Shown in pieces: positions 17,534 through 26,137 of a DNA stretch of 64,000 nucleotides. The notes beneath the pieces were generated by a model that saw nothing but the letters and a program-made list of their open reading frames with translations, was not told where the DNA came from and ran no database searches. Position 1 is the first letter of the stretch, and the number at the start of each line of letters is the position of its first letter. Both the position numbers and the translations under genes were made by a program. Source of the stretch: Rufibacter sediminis (lineage in GTDB: Bacteria; Bacteroidota; Bacteroidia; Cytophagales; Hymenobacteraceae); assembly GCF_014269285.1 (NCBI RefSeq), contig NZ_JACOAF010000008.1, forward strand, positions 62,001 to 126,000. Reading direction: 5' to 3'.

Positions 17534-20284
17534 ATGCCTCTAAATTTACAGAAAGTGAGGGCCTTCCTGATTTTGCTGTGTGGGCTGTTTGTTTTTTCTT
17601 TATTTGTCTCGTCAGAAGCCCAGGCCACGCACTTACGGGCAGGGAACATTTATGTGAAGAGTGACACCACTGGCGCCAGAAACCCGCTGCGGTTTTTCTT
17701 TACCTTAGTCACATTCAGTGTGGCAGCCCCAGGAGCCTTTGAAGACACCGAAGCTACGTTGTATTTCGGGGACTGTACAAGCCTACGGGTGCCCAGAGCT
17801 TCCAAGGTGGTATTGCCAAATGGGCAGAACAGTACCTATGTCAATACATATCGGTTTGAACATACCTATTCAGGGCCGGGTACTTTCACGGTAACCTTTG
17901 TGGGAGAGAACCGAAACGCGTCCATTGTCAATCTCTCCAATTCTGTTCAACAGACCTTCTTATTACAAAGTACACTCACCGTTGACCCTTTTCTGGGGAT
18001 TAACCAGTCACCTATACTCGAGTATCCGCCGGTAGATCTTGCTGTCCGGAACCAAGTCTTTGTGCACAATCCCGGAGCCTATGACCCAGATGGAGACAGC
18101 CTCTCCTTCAAGATGCTGGAACCAAGGGTAATTGGTAGCAATGATGCTTGCGGTAACCCTATTGGGAGAACTGCTCCCGGCTACAGAGGGCTGGAGAATT
18201 TTCTGAGTGATCCTAATTTTAGAGACGCAACTCGACCTGATGGCTTTACTTTAGACCGAAACACTGGGCAATTGACTTGGAACACCCCGAACATGATTGG
18301 GGAATTCAACATAGCCTTTGTGGTGGAGGAGTGGCGAGATGGCCGCTTGATTGGTCAGGTGATCCGAGACATGCAGATATTGGTGTTAGATAATTCTAAC
18401 AAGCCGCCGGTGCTCATTATTCCCAGAGATACCTGTATTGTGGCCGGTACCCTCTTGCGTGATACGGTGCGGGCCAGAGATCCTAACCGTGATCCTGTCA
18501 TTATATCGGCCGTTGGAAGCATGTTGCCGCCTGCCACTTTCCCGAAGCTAAACGACACTACCCATATTTTCAACTGGCAGACAACCTGCCAGGATGTGCG
18601 CCAGCAACCGTATCAGGTGGTGTTCAAAGCCGAGGATCGACCGCCATCTGGCTCGATTTTAGTGGATCTGCGGCCTTGGCGCATCACTGTTGTGGGGCCG
18701 CCGCCGGTGCTGGTTTCTGCTGTGCCGCAGAATAGCAGCAGTATCCGGCTGAACTGGAGCCGGTATACCTGTCCTAATGCGACCACCATGTACATCTACC
18801 GCAAGGAAGGACCTTCAGACTTCCGGCCTGATACGTGTACCACTGGTATTCCAGCCTCGGCTGGGTATACGCTGGTGGGGCAGGTGAGCGCCGGGGTGGT
18901 GACTTTCCTGGACAATAATAACGGCCGAGGCCTGGAGCGCAACAAAACCTACTGTTACCGCATCTATGCCGAATTCCCGCAACCGGGCGGGGGCAAAAGT
19001 ATTGCGTCTAATGAAGTCTGCGCCACGCTGGAGTCTATTTCCATCACCAAAGTGAGCGTCACCGAAACCAGTACCACCACCGGGAAGATCCGGGTGGAGT
19101 GGAGCAGGCCCCGTCCGGCCAACATTGCTGAGTTGACGGCTCCTTTCACGTATCGTTTGTTGCGCGTTCCCGGCCAGAACCGGAGTGCCACCGCAGCTTT
19201 TACGCCGGTACCTGGCTACAACTTCACCAGCCTGAACGATACCGTCTTCACCGATAATAACCTGAATACCGAAGATACCTCCTATACCTACCGCGTGGAG
19301 TTTTACCATTCAGGAACCGTGGGCAGCCCAACCATGCTGGTAGACTCTTCTACCGCCAGCAGCGTGCGGTTAAACGGGCAGGCCCAGCGAGGAACCATGG
19401 TGCTCAACTGGACCTACAATGTGCCCTGGAACAACGCCAGTACTCCCACCAAGCCGCTCTACCACGTCATTTACCTGGATGATAACGGCGACGGGACTTT
19501 TGTGAAGTATGACAGCGTGCAGGCTACGGCTACCTCCGGTACCTACAGCAAAGAGATTCCCCTGATAGCCGGCAGAGAATATTGTGCCTATGTGCAAACC
19601 AAAGGAACCTTTAATAACCCGTTCCTGCCAGATCCTATCCTGAACAACAGCCAGGAAGTGTGCGTCACCCGTTTATGTGTACCGGAACTGTCCATTGATC
19701 CATTGGTCTGCGATGAGAATTTCGTTCCCAACGGTCCACCTTTCTCCAATACCCTCGCCTGGAGATTACCTCCTGAGTGTGGCTCCAGAACGATTGACTT
19801 CTACACCTTATATTATAAGGAGACCGAAGAAGGTGAGTTTGTGAAGCTGGCCACCATTGACAATACCGGTGCGCTGGTGTACCAGTACATCCACGGAAAC
19901 CTGCTTTCTTATGCCGGTTGTTACGTAGTGACGGCTACTGATTTCTCTGGGGTGGAAGGGGAACAAAGCAACATCGTCTGCAAAGAAAACTGTATTGTGT
20001 TCTCGCTGCCCAACATCTTCACGCCCAACGGCGACGGGAAAAACGATGTCTTCACCCCTAAACAAGGTGCCACCTTCATCAAGAAAGCGACGCTGCGGGT
20101 GTTTAATCGGTGGGGCAACAAAGTCTACGAAAGCAGCGGTGATCCAGGCCTGAACTGGAAAGGCGTTGAAAACGGCGGCAAAGCCCTGTCAGACGGAACA
20201 TATTTCTACCAGGTAGAAGTGGAGTTCTTCGGCCTGAGGCCAGACGTGCGAACCTTCAAAGGCTGGGTGGAGATTATCCGTTAG
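17534..20284 (+). CDS. Large secreted fibronectin-like protein with T9SS type B sorting domain
   Basis: Predicted secreted or surface protein of 916 aa. A signal peptide is visible (KVRAFLILLCGLFVFSLFVSSEAQA, then THLRAGNIY). Cadherin- or PKD-like beta domains follow (YDPDGDSLSFKML, NTGQLTWNTPN, ARDPNRDPV). Two or three fibronectin type III-like repeats come next (PPVLVSAVPQNSSSIRLNWSRY, SVTETSTTTGKIRVEWSRP, QRGTMVLNWTY). The C terminus LPNIFTPNGDGKNDVFTPK to FNRWGNKVYESSGDPGLNWKG and GTYFYQVEVEF is the gliding-motility-associated type B sorting domain, directing export by the type IX system. An adhesin or structural role is likely, but the ligand is unknown. The ATG at 17534 is preferred over an in-frame TTG at 17507 that lies in the promoter box. 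Confidence 0.85.
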   Translation: MPLNLQKVRAFLILLCGLFVFSLFVSSEAQATHLRAGNIYVKSDTTGARNPLRFFFTLVTFSVAAPGAFEDTEATLYFGDCTSLRVPRASKVVLPNGQNSTYVNTYRFEHTYSGPGTFTVTFVGENRNASIVNLSNSVQQTFLLQSTLTVDPFLGINQSPILEYPPVDLAVRNQVFVHNPGAYDPDGDSLSFKMLEPRVIGSNDACGNPIGRTAPGYRGLENFLSDPNFRDATRPDGFTLDRNTGQLTWNTPNMIGEFNIAFVVEEWRDGRLIGQVIRDMQILVLDNSNKPPVLIIPRDTCIVAGTLLRDTVRARDPNRDPVIISAVGSMLPPATFPKLNDTTHIFNWQTTCQDVRQQPYQVVFKAEDRPPSGSILVDLRPWRITVVGPPPVLVSAVPQNSSSIRLNWSRYTCPNATTMYIYRKEGPSDFRPDTCTTGIPASAGYTLVGQVSAGVVTFLDNNNGRGLERNKTYCYRIYAEFPQPGGGKSIASNEVCATLESISITKVSVTETSTTTGKIRVEWSRPRPANIAELTAPFTYRLLRVPGQNRSATAAFTPVPGYNFTSLNDTVFTDNNLNTEDTSYTYRVEFYHSGTVGSPTMLVDSSTASSVRLNGQAQRGTMVLNWTYNVPWNNASTPTKPLYHVIYLDDNGDGTFVKYDSVQATATSGTYSKEIPLIAGREYCAYVQTKGTFNNPFLPDPILNNSQEVCVTRLCVPELSIDPLVCDENFVPNGPPFSNTLAWRLPPECGSRTIDFYTLYYKETEEGEFVKLATIDNTGALVYQYIHGNLLSYAGCYVVTATDFSGVEGEQSNIVCKENCIVFSLPNIFTPNGDGKNDVFTPKQGATFIKKATLRVFNRWGNKVYESSGDPGLNWKGVENGGKALSDGTYFYQVEVEFFGLRPDVRTFKGWVEIIR

Positions 20285-20314
20285 CACACAGATTTACGTA
20301 TTGGATTTTTAAGG

Positions 20315-20347
20315 ATGGTGCCTGTTCCAAGAATGGGCACCATTTTT
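20315..20347 (+). terminator. Terminator after the fibronectin-like gene
   Basis: ATGGTGCC / GGCACCAT stem with a 13-base loop and a TTTTTA tail, 30 bases after the stop codon. Confidence 0.7.
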
Positions 20348-20348
20348 A

Positions 20349-20356
20349 TATCTTTG
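20349..20356 (+). promoter_or_regulatory. -7 box upstream of fabD
   Basis: TATCTTTG matches TAnnTTTG and lies just after the preceding terminator. No clear -33 element. Transcription from here would place the palindromic repeat 20382-20417 in the fabD leader. Confidence 0.45.
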
Positions 20357-20381
20357 CGATTACCATAAAATTAAACCAGCT

Positions 20382-20417
20382 GTTTTGAGCCTCTTTTTAA
20401 GAAAACAGGCTCAAAAC
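20382..20417. repeat. Palindromic intergenic repeat, copy 5
   Basis: Perfect arms GTTTTGAGCC / GGCTCAAAAC with TCTTTTTAAGAAAACA centre. Compared with copy 1, both arms have changed together. It ends 18 bases before the fabD ATG. Confidence 0.85.
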
Positions 20418-20435
20418 ATCCAACACACGCAACGC

Positions 20436-21311
20436 ATGAAAGCATATGTTTTTCCGGGCCAGGGCGCTCAGTTTGTGGGAATGGGCAAAGACCTGTACGA
20501 ACAACATCCGGCAGCCAAAGAGCTTTTTGAACGAGCCAATGAGATTCTGGGCTTCCGCATCACCGATATCATGTTCTCCGGAACCGACGAACAACTGAAG
20601 GAAACCAAAGTAACCCAGCCCGCCATTTTCCTGCACTCCGTGATTCAGGCGGCCGTAGCTCAGGATTTCGCCCCGGAAATGGTGGCCGGACACTCGTTGG
20701 GAGAATTCTCGGCGCTGGTAGCCAACAAAGTCCTGGCCTTTGAAGATGCCCTCAGGTTGGTTTCCAAAAGAGCCTTGGCCATGCAGGCCGCCTGTGAAGA
20801 GCAACCTTCTACCATGGCCGCTATTTTGGGCCTCGAAGATGAAAAAGTGGAGCAAATCTGCGCCGAAGTGAACGACGTGGTAGTGGCCGCCAATTACAAC
20901 TGTCCGGGGCAGTTGGTAATCTCCGGAACCATTGCCGGCGTGGAGGAAGCGTGTGAGCGCCTGAAAGCCGCCGGTGCCAAACGCGCTTTGGTGCTGCCGG
21001 TAGGAGGGGCTTTCCACTCGCCGTTGATGAAATCAGCGGAGGCGGAGTTAGAGCAGGCCATCATGCAGACGCAGTTCAGCCAGGGAATCTGCCCGGTGTA
21101 CCAGAACGTAGATGCCAAACCGCATACAGACCCCAAGGAAATTCAGCAGAACCTGATCAAGCAATTGACGGCGCCCGTGCGCTGGACCCAATCAGTGCAA
21201 CAAATGATCGCTGATGGCGCTATGCTCTTTGTAGAGTGCGGTCCGGGCAAGGTATTGCAGGGACTAGTGAAGAAAATAGACAAAACTGCCGAGGTTGGCC
21301 AGGTAAGCTAA
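20436..21311 (+). CDS. fabD: Malonyl-CoA:ACP transacylase FabD
   Basis: Cytoplasmic enzyme of fatty acid synthesis that loads malonyl groups onto acyl carrier protein. From the ATG at 20436 the protein is 291 aa and starts MKAYVFPGQGAQFVGMGKDLY, the classic N terminus. The catalytic serine is in VAGHSLGEFSALVA, and VGGAFHSPLM carries the catalytic histidine; ECGPGKVLQGLVKK closes the protein. An in-frame extension to 20385 would be read through the palindromic repeat and is rejected. Confidence 0.96.
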   Translation: MKAYVFPGQGAQFVGMGKDLYEQHPAAKELFERANEILGFRITDIMFSGTDEQLKETKVTQPAIFLHSVIQAAVAQDFAPEMVAGHSLGEFSALVANKVLAFEDALRLVSKRALAMQAACEEQPSTMAAILGLEDEKVEQICAEVNDVVVAANYNCPGQLVISGTIAGVEEACERLKAAGAKRALVLPVGGAFHSPLMKSAEAELEQAIMQTQFSQGICPVYQNVDAKPHTDPKEIQQNLIKQLTAPVRWTQSVQQMIADGAMLFVECGPGKVLQGLVKKIDKTAEVGQVS

Positions 21312-21315
21312 TCAC

Positions 21316-21350
21316 GTTTTTAACCTATTTTTCAGAAATCACGCGTAAAA
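21316..21350. repeat. Degenerate palindromic repeat
   Basis: CGTTTTTAACCTATTTTTC and GCGTAAAAC at the expected spacing; the inner arms are eroded. It ends a few bases before the next start codon. Confidence 0.45.
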
Positions 21351-21353
21351 CAG

Positions 21354-23255
21354 ATGGGGCACATGCAGCAGATCTTCGCACAGAAAATGCCGAGGCAACT
21401 CGTATTTGGGATAGATATCTGTTTATGTGCCCTGTCTTTTTTCATGGCGTACCTGCTGCGCTTTAACTTCGACCTGAAGAAGTACACCGAGCTTTCGGTG
21501 GCGCAGATGCTGCCCATTGTGCTGGCGGTGCGGGCGGTGGCATTTTACTACGGCAGAACGTACGCGGGTATTCTGCACTACACCAGCCTGGACGATCTCC
21601 GAAAACTTTTCTTTTCGCTCTCGGCCAGTTCGTGTCTGTTGGTGATTGCCCAGCTGGTGTACAACAAACTGCTGGGCTACCAGAATTTCATTCCCATTTC
21701 GGTTCTCCTGATTGATTATCTGGGCTGCATTCTGGCCTTGTCTTTGTTCAGGGGCTGGGCCAAGATAGTGCATTATGAGTGGAACCACGCCAACTCGCAC
21801 AAAGTCAACGTCGCTATTTTTGGGGCGGGGGAGGTTGGCACCATCACCCTCCGGACCCTGCAGCAGGACATGGGTACCTACTACCACTTTGTGTCTTTCC
21901 TGGACGACGATGAAAAGAAGCAGAACCTGATCGTCAACGGGGTACCCATCCAGCAACCCGCCCAAGAGCTGGGCCAGCAGCTTTCGGCCCTGCAGATCGA
22001 TTTATTGATTGTGGCGGTGCAGCAGCTTTCCCTGGCCCGGAGAAGGCAACTGGTAGAGGCGTGCCTGAATGCCGGGGTGCAGGTTTTGGTGGTGCCGCCC
22101 GTCTACAAATGGATCAACGGCGAACTCAGCTTTAAACAGATCAGGGAAGTACGCATTGAGGATGTGTTGGGGAGACCTTCAGCGGAGATTGATTCTCCTA
22201 TGCTACACAGCGAGTTGCAGAACCGAACTATTCTGGTGACCGGTGCCGCCGGTTCCATTGGCAGCGAATTGGTCCGGCAGCTCATCAAGTTCAAACCCAA
22301 TCAGCTGATCCTCGTGGACCAGGCTGAGTCAGCGCTGTACGACCTGGAACTGGAACTGACCGAGCTGTACGTGAAGCTGAACTTTGAGGTAGTGCTGGGC
22401 GATATCTGTAACAAAGCCCGCATGGAAGCCATGTTCCGGAGTTATCGGCCGGAGATCGTTTTTCATTGCGCCGCATACAAGCACGTGCCTGTGATTGAGG
22501 AGAACCCCACCGAGTCTTTGAGTACGAATATTTTAGGCACCAAAGTGTTAGCCGATCTGGCGGTGAAATACCAGGTCCAGAAGTTTGTGCTGCTCTCCAC
22601 GGATAAAGCGGTGAACCCCACCAGCGTCATGGGAGCCTCCAAAAGACTTTGCGAGATGTACGTGCAAGCCATGGACCACTACCTCCGCGACTCTGGCAAC
22701 AAACGCACCCGCTTTATCACCACCCGTTTCGGGAACGTGCTTGGGAGCACCGGTTCCGTGATCCCGCGGTTCAGAAAGCAGATTGAAGAGGGTGGCCCGG
22801 TAACGGTGACGCACCCAGACATCTCGCGGTATTTCATGTCCATCCGGGAGGCTTGCCAGTTGGTGCTGGAGGCGGCCGTCATGGGGACGGGCGGCGAGAT
22901 CTACATTTTTGACATGGGCGACTCCATCAAGATTGTGGATCTGGCCAAGAAGATGATCAAACTCTCGGGCCTCACGCTGGGCAAGGATATTCAGTTGGTC
23001 TACACTGGCCTGCGCCCCGGGGAAAAACTGGAGGAAGAACTCTTCCACGAAAACGAATCCGTTCAGGCCACGGTGCACCCTAAGATCAGGCTCGCGAATC
23101 TGCCCACGCCGCGCAGCGAGAAGGTGCTTCAGGAAATCCAAGGGCTTATTGATCTATTCGCCAGCCAAAACAACGAAGTCGTCATCAAAAAGATGAAACA
23201 GCTGGTGCCGGAGTATGTGAGCAAGAACTCTGTCTACCAGAAGTTCGATCTTTAG
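21354..23255 (+). CDS. Membrane nucleotide-sugar 4,6-dehydratase (PglF/CapD/FlaA1-like)
   Basis: Predicted inner-membrane enzyme of surface polysaccharide or glycan synthesis, 633 aa. Four membrane helices occupy about residues 10-130. A CoA-binding-like Rossmann domain follows (VNVAIFGAGEVGTITLRTLQQD). The catalytic SDR domain begins ILVTGAAGSIGSELVRQLIKFKPNQLILVD and contains FHCAAYKHVPVIEENPTES, LLSTDKAVNPTSVMGASKR and TRFGNVLGSTGSVIPRF. The TDKA..P.S.MG..KR motif is that of UDP-GlcNAc 4,6-dehydratases of the large membrane class, so UDP-GlcNAc is the likely substrate. It stands 42 bases after fabD with no glycan gene adjacent, so it may be the founder of a dispersed glycosylation pathway. 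Confidence 0.88.
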   Translation: MGHMQQIFAQKMPRQLVFGIDICLCALSFFMAYLLRFNFDLKKYTELSVAQMLPIVLAVRAVAFYYGRTYAGILHYTSLDDLRKLFFSLSASSCLLVIAQLVYNKLLGYQNFIPISVLLIDYLGCILALSLFRGWAKIVHYEWNHANSHKVNVAIFGAGEVGTITLRTLQQDMGTYYHFVSFLDDDEKKQNLIVNGVPIQQPAQELGQQLSALQIDLLIVAVQQLSLARRRQLVEACLNAGVQVLVVPPVYKWINGELSFKQIREVRIEDVLGRPSAEIDSPMLHSELQNRTILVTGAAGSIGSELVRQLIKFKPNQLILVDQAESALYDLELELTELYVKLNFEVVLGDICNKARMEAMFRSYRPEIVFHCAAYKHVPVIEENPTESLSTNILGTKVLADLAVKYQVQKFVLLSTDKAVNPTSVMGASKRLCEMYVQAMDHYLRDSGNKRTRFITTRFGNVLGSTGSVIPRFRKQIEEGGPVTVTHPDISRYFMSIREACQLVLEAAVMGTGGEIYIFDMGDSIKIVDLAKKMIKLSGLTLGKDIQLVYTGLRPGEKLEEELFHENESVQATVHPKIRLANLPTPRSEKVLQEIQGLIDLFASQNNEVVIKKMKQLVPEYVSKNSVYQKFDL

Positions 23256-23260
23256 CTAAT

Positions 23261-23312
23261 TTAGTTAATGTGCTAATTAGGAAATGTGCTGATGTGCTAA
23301 TTAGGGAATGGA
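23261..23312. repeat. Short tandem GTGCTAATTAG repeats after the dehydratase gene
   Basis: Two copies of GTGCTAATTAGG plus the shortened ATGTGCTGATGTGC lie directly after the stop codon. Related units in inverse orientation occur at about 23476-23535 next to folK, so the two convergent genes both end in this repeat. Confidence 0.65.
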
Positions 23313-23336
23313 TTAACACGTGGAACTTACTTTTTT

Positions 23337-23373
23337 GTTTTTAGCCTGATTTTCAGAAAGTAGCCTCAAAAAG
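23337..23373. repeat. Palindromic intergenic repeat, imperfect copy
   Basis: GTTTTTAGCCTGATTTTC / GAAAGTAGCCTCAAAAAGC, between the two TAATGTGC repeat blocks. Confidence 0.55.
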
Positions 23374-23475
23374 CTATCTTCCTATTAGAAGAACATCTCC
23401 CTCAAAGCAAATTCAGAGCAAAGCTTTTTCTGTTTGCAACTCCTTCTTCTCAGCATCTGCGCCTTCTACATTCTC

Positions 23476-23535
23476 ATTTAGCACATTAGCAATTTCCCCT
23501 TTTCTAATCAGCACATTAACCCATTAGCACATTAA
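23476..23535. repeat. Inverse TAATGTGCTAAT repeat block overlapping the folK 3' end
   Basis: On the - strand it reads TTAATGTGCTAATGGG then TTAATGTGCTGATTAG and later GCTAATGTGCTAAATG. The first unit encodes the last folK codons and its stop. Confidence 0.6.
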
Positions 23536-24010
23536 AAATCTTTACCTCCAAAGAATCGGGGCACTCTGCTAATAGTTGGGTGATTGTTTTCTGGAGGACC
23601 GGGTGCAATAGCGTAGGCGCTACCTCGGCAAGCGGGATCAAGGTGAACCGGCGGAGATGGAGCTGCGGGTGGGGGAGGTGCAGTTCGTCTGTTTCAAGTA
23701 CCTGCTGGCCGTAAAAGAGCAGATCGATGTCAATGACGCGGGAGCCCCATCGTTCTTTCCTGATTCGGCCTAACTCCTGTTCAATCTGCTGGGTGTGGGT
23801 TAAGACTTCCAGGGGGCTGAGATCCGTTTGCACCACCAATACCTGATTTAGAAAAGAGGGCTGATCAGCCAGGCCCCAGGCAGCGGTTTCGTAGAGACCC
23901 GATTTTAGAGCTATTTTTCCTAAAACGGCCTCTAAATGGCGGGCTGCTTCGGTTAAATAAAAAACGCGGTCGCCCAGGTTGCTGCCTAAGAGCAAGTACA
24001 ATGCGGTCAT
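23516..24010 (-). CDS. folK: 6-hydroxymethyl-7,8-dihydropterin pyrophosphokinase FolK
   Basis: Cytoplasmic folate-pathway enzyme that transfers pyrophosphate from ATP to 6-hydroxymethyl-dihydropterin. At 164 aa it is of normal length. It starts LYLLLGSNLGDR, has ETAAWGLADQPSFLNQVL, and carries the HPPK signature RWGSRVIDIDLLFYG followed by LHLPHPQLHLRRFTLIPLAEVAP. Its ATG touches the stop of the upstream hydrolase gene (one-base overlap), so the two form an operon. The last residues, KIFNVLMG, are encoded by a TAATGTGCTAAT-type repeat that continues beyond the stop. Confidence 0.95.
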   Translation of the reverse strand: MTALYLLLGSNLGDRVFYLTEAARHLEAVLGKIALKSGLYETAAWGLADQPSFLNQVLVVQTDLSPLEVLTHTQQIEQELGRIRKERWGSRVIDIDLLFYGQQVLETDELHLPHPQLHLRRFTLIPLAEVAPTLLHPVLQKTITQLLAECPDSLEVKIFNVLMG

Positions 24011-24867
24011 TACAAACGGGTGAGGGCGTTCTGGAAGAATTGAATGGTTTTGTCGGCGGCGGACTTGGCCAGGGCGGGGAGTTCCGGCTGGTCAAATGGG
24101 TGACGTCCTCCAAAGGAATGATCGCCTTCGGGAAGCAGGTAGAGTTCTGCGTAGGGGTTACAGGCGTGCAGGTCATGCGCCATCTGCACGGGCAGCGTTT
24201 CGTCTTGCTCGCCGTGCAGGATCAGGAGCGGAATCTGCAGTTTCTCCACGGCCTTGGGAATGTCCAGGCGCTGCCGGTTGGCGTGGAAGTTCTCCACCAA
24301 TTGGTAGTACAAAGGCATCTGCTGGCCCGTACGGCCGTTAACAATGTACTGCACCCCGTCCTGCTTCCACTTCTCCATCACCTCGGGGGCCCAGCGTTGG
24401 TCAATGTCACTGATCGCTGACCAGGTGGCCACGCCCGAGACGTGCGCAGCCTCCGCGGCTTTCAAAAGCACCAGTCCGCCGCCCCGGCTGTGCCCGATCA
24501 GGAAGATATAATCGGCATCCAGTTCCTCCGCCGGAATCTGGGCGGGGCTGTTCTTCAGATGCTCCAGCAGCGTGCCCACATCGTCTAGTTCAATGCAGAA
24601 ATTGTTGTTCCCGAAGGCTTCCAGGTTGGTGAGATCGGTGCCGTCTGGCTCCACGCCATTGTGCGAGAGGTTGAGTTTCACGAACACAAAACCGTGGCGG
24701 GCGAAGTAGTCGGCGAGCAGGTTGAAATGGCCCCAGTCTTTGAATCCCTTGAAGCCGTGCACAAACACTACCAAGGGTTTGGCGTGGCCGTCCTGTAGCC
24801 AGCGGGCATCCACGGCGAAGTCCCGGCCGTGGGGGGAGGAGAGGAGAAAGTCGGAGCGTTGGATCAT
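24010..24867 (-). CDS. Alpha/beta hydrolase
   Basis: Predicted serine hydrolase of 285 aa from the internal ATG at 24867 (an upstream in-frame ATG at 24903 would add 12 residues, LLRRLFQIFPP, without support). The nucleophile elbow is GHSRGGGLVLL, the acid is probably in LLILHGEQDETLP and the histidine in LPEGDHSFGGRHPF. The oxyanion region is VVFVHGFKGFKDWGHF. No signal peptide is visible, so it is probably cytoplasmic. The substrate is unknown; an acyl ester or peptide is possible. It is translationally coupled to folK, but no functional link is evident. Confidence 0.82.
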   Translation of the reverse strand: MIQRSDFLLSSPHGRDFAVDARWLQDGHAKPLVVFVHGFKGFKDWGHFNLLADYFARHGFVFVKLNLSHNGVEPDGTDLTNLEAFGNNNFCIELDDVGTLLEHLKNSPAQIPAEELDADYIFLIGHSRGGGLVLLKAAEAAHVSGVATWSAISDIDQRWAPEVMEKWKQDGVQYIVNGRTGQQMPLYYQLVENFHANRQRLDIPKAVEKLQIPLLILHGEQDETLPVQMAHDLHACNPYAELYLLPEGDHSFGGRHPFDQPELPALAKSAADKTIQFFQNALTRL

Positions 24868-24972
24868 GGGCGGAAATATCTGAAAAAGCCGACGAAGTAA
24901 CACCTGAATAACGGGAATTCCAAACCCAGCGTTTGCTTCTGAGGGCGCAGCCTCGTAATATTGCGGACCAAG

Positions 24973-25950
24973 ATGAGCAGCCCCTTAAACCAGATCCAGG
25001 CCCCGATTGCAGTTGAGATGCAGGAGTTCGAAAAGAAATTCCGCCAGTCCATGCAATCAAATGTTTTGCTGCTGGATAAGATCATGGGCTACATTGTGAA
25101 ACGCAAGGGCAAGCAGATGCGGCCCATGTTCGTTTTCTTCATGGCCAAGCTCATCCAGGAGCAAATCCCCGATGCCACGTACCGGGGCGCCGCCCTCATT
25201 GAACTGCTGCACACGGCCACCCTGGTGCACGATGACGTGGTAGACGACTCCAACTACCGCCGCGGTTTCTTCTCGGTGAACGCCCTCTGGAAAAACAAGA
25301 TTGCCGTGCTGGTAGGCGATTATCTGCTGTCTAAGGGCTTGCTGCTGTCGCTTAACAACGATGATTTCGGGCTGCTCAAGATTGTGAGCAACGCCGTGCG
25401 CGAGATGAGTGAGGGTGAACTGCTGCAAATGGAGAAAGCCCGCCGCCTGGACATCACCGAGGAGGTGTATTTTGACATCATCCGGCAGAAAACCGCTTCG
25501 CTTATTGCCTCCTGCTGCGCCGTGGGCGTGGCTTCCGTCGGAGCTGATGCCCAGACTGTAGAACGGGCACGTCTGTTCGGGGAGAAAGTAGGCCTGGCCT
25601 TCCAGATCAAAGATGATTTGTTTGACTACGGCACCGCCGAGATCGGCAAACCCGTGGGCATTGACATCAAAGAGAAAAAGATGACCCTGCCGCTGATCTA
25701 CGCCCTTCAGCACGCCGACTGGCTGACCAAACGCCGGGTCATCTACAACGTCAAAAACAACAACGGCAAAGCCGATAAAATCAACGCGGTCATTGACTTC
25801 GTCAAGAAATCCGGCGGGCTGGAGTACTCCATCCAGTGCATGAACAGCCTCCACGCCGATGCCCTGCAACTCCTGCACACCTTCCCCGCCTCCCCCTCCC
25901 GCGACTCGCTGGAGCAACTCATCCGCTATACCATCGAGCGCGAGAAATAA
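24973..25950 (+). CDS. Trans-polyprenyl diphosphate synthase
   Basis: Isoprenoid chain-elongating enzyme of 325 aa. The first aspartate-rich motif is in LVHDDVVDDSNYRRG and the second in FQIKDDLFDYG; GKQMRP near the N terminus binds substrate. The family includes octaprenyl/solanesyl synthases, so a role in the menaquinone side chain is likely, which would fit the complex II genes nearby. The chain length cannot be fixed from the motifs. The ATG at 24973 gives MSSPLNQIQAPI; an upstream TTG at 24961 is less likely. It is divergent from the hydrolase-folK pair with about 105 bases between. Confidence 0.9.
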   Translation: MSSPLNQIQAPIAVEMQEFEKKFRQSMQSNVLLLDKIMGYIVKRKGKQMRPMFVFFMAKLIQEQIPDATYRGAALIELLHTATLVHDDVVDDSNYRRGFFSVNALWKNKIAVLVGDYLLSKGLLLSLNNDDFGLLKIVSNAVREMSEGELLQMEKARRLDITEEVYFDIIRQKTASLIASCCAVGVASVGADAQTVERARLFGEKVGLAFQIKDDLFDYGTAEIGKPVGIDIKEKKMTLPLIYALQHADWLTKRRVIYNVKNNNGKADKINAVIDFVKKSGGLEYSIQCMNSLHADALQLLHTFPASPSRDSLEQLIRYTIEREK

Positions 25951-25961
25951 TACCTGTTCCT

Positions 25962-25997
25962 GTTTTAAGGCTCTTTTTCTGAAAACGGGCTTAAAAC
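25962..25997. repeat. Palindromic intergenic repeat, copy 6
   Basis: GTTTTAAGGCTC / GGGCTTAAAAC with TTTTTCTGAAAAC centre, 11 bases after the polyprenyl synthase stop. Confidence 0.8.
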
Positions 25998-26087
25998 GGA
26001 GGTCAACGCTCTACGTGTGCTCAGTCTGATGGATCTGCCTATTCTACGAACTTGGCCTTTTACGCAATGTTTTGTATATCTGTATCT

Positions 26088-26137
26088 ATAAAGCAGATAA
26101 GCGTATGTTTGCTTATGTATGGTCGTTGGCATAAATT
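26088..26137 (+). other. Possible left boundary of the cassette-like array
   Basis: The inverted repeat ATAAGC / GCTTAT (about 26096-26118) is followed by GTCGTTGGCATAAATT and then the ATG at 26138. The GTTGGCATAAATT stretch resembles the GTTATATGCAATTA and TTTATGGGCAATTATA ends of the two following sites. It may be the incoming recombination site of the first cassette; this is inference. Confidence 0.35.

Noticed and set aside
20385-20435. Upstream extension of fabD
   Set aside because: It would be translated from a palindromic repeat; MKAYVFPGQGAQ is the conserved FabD N terminus.
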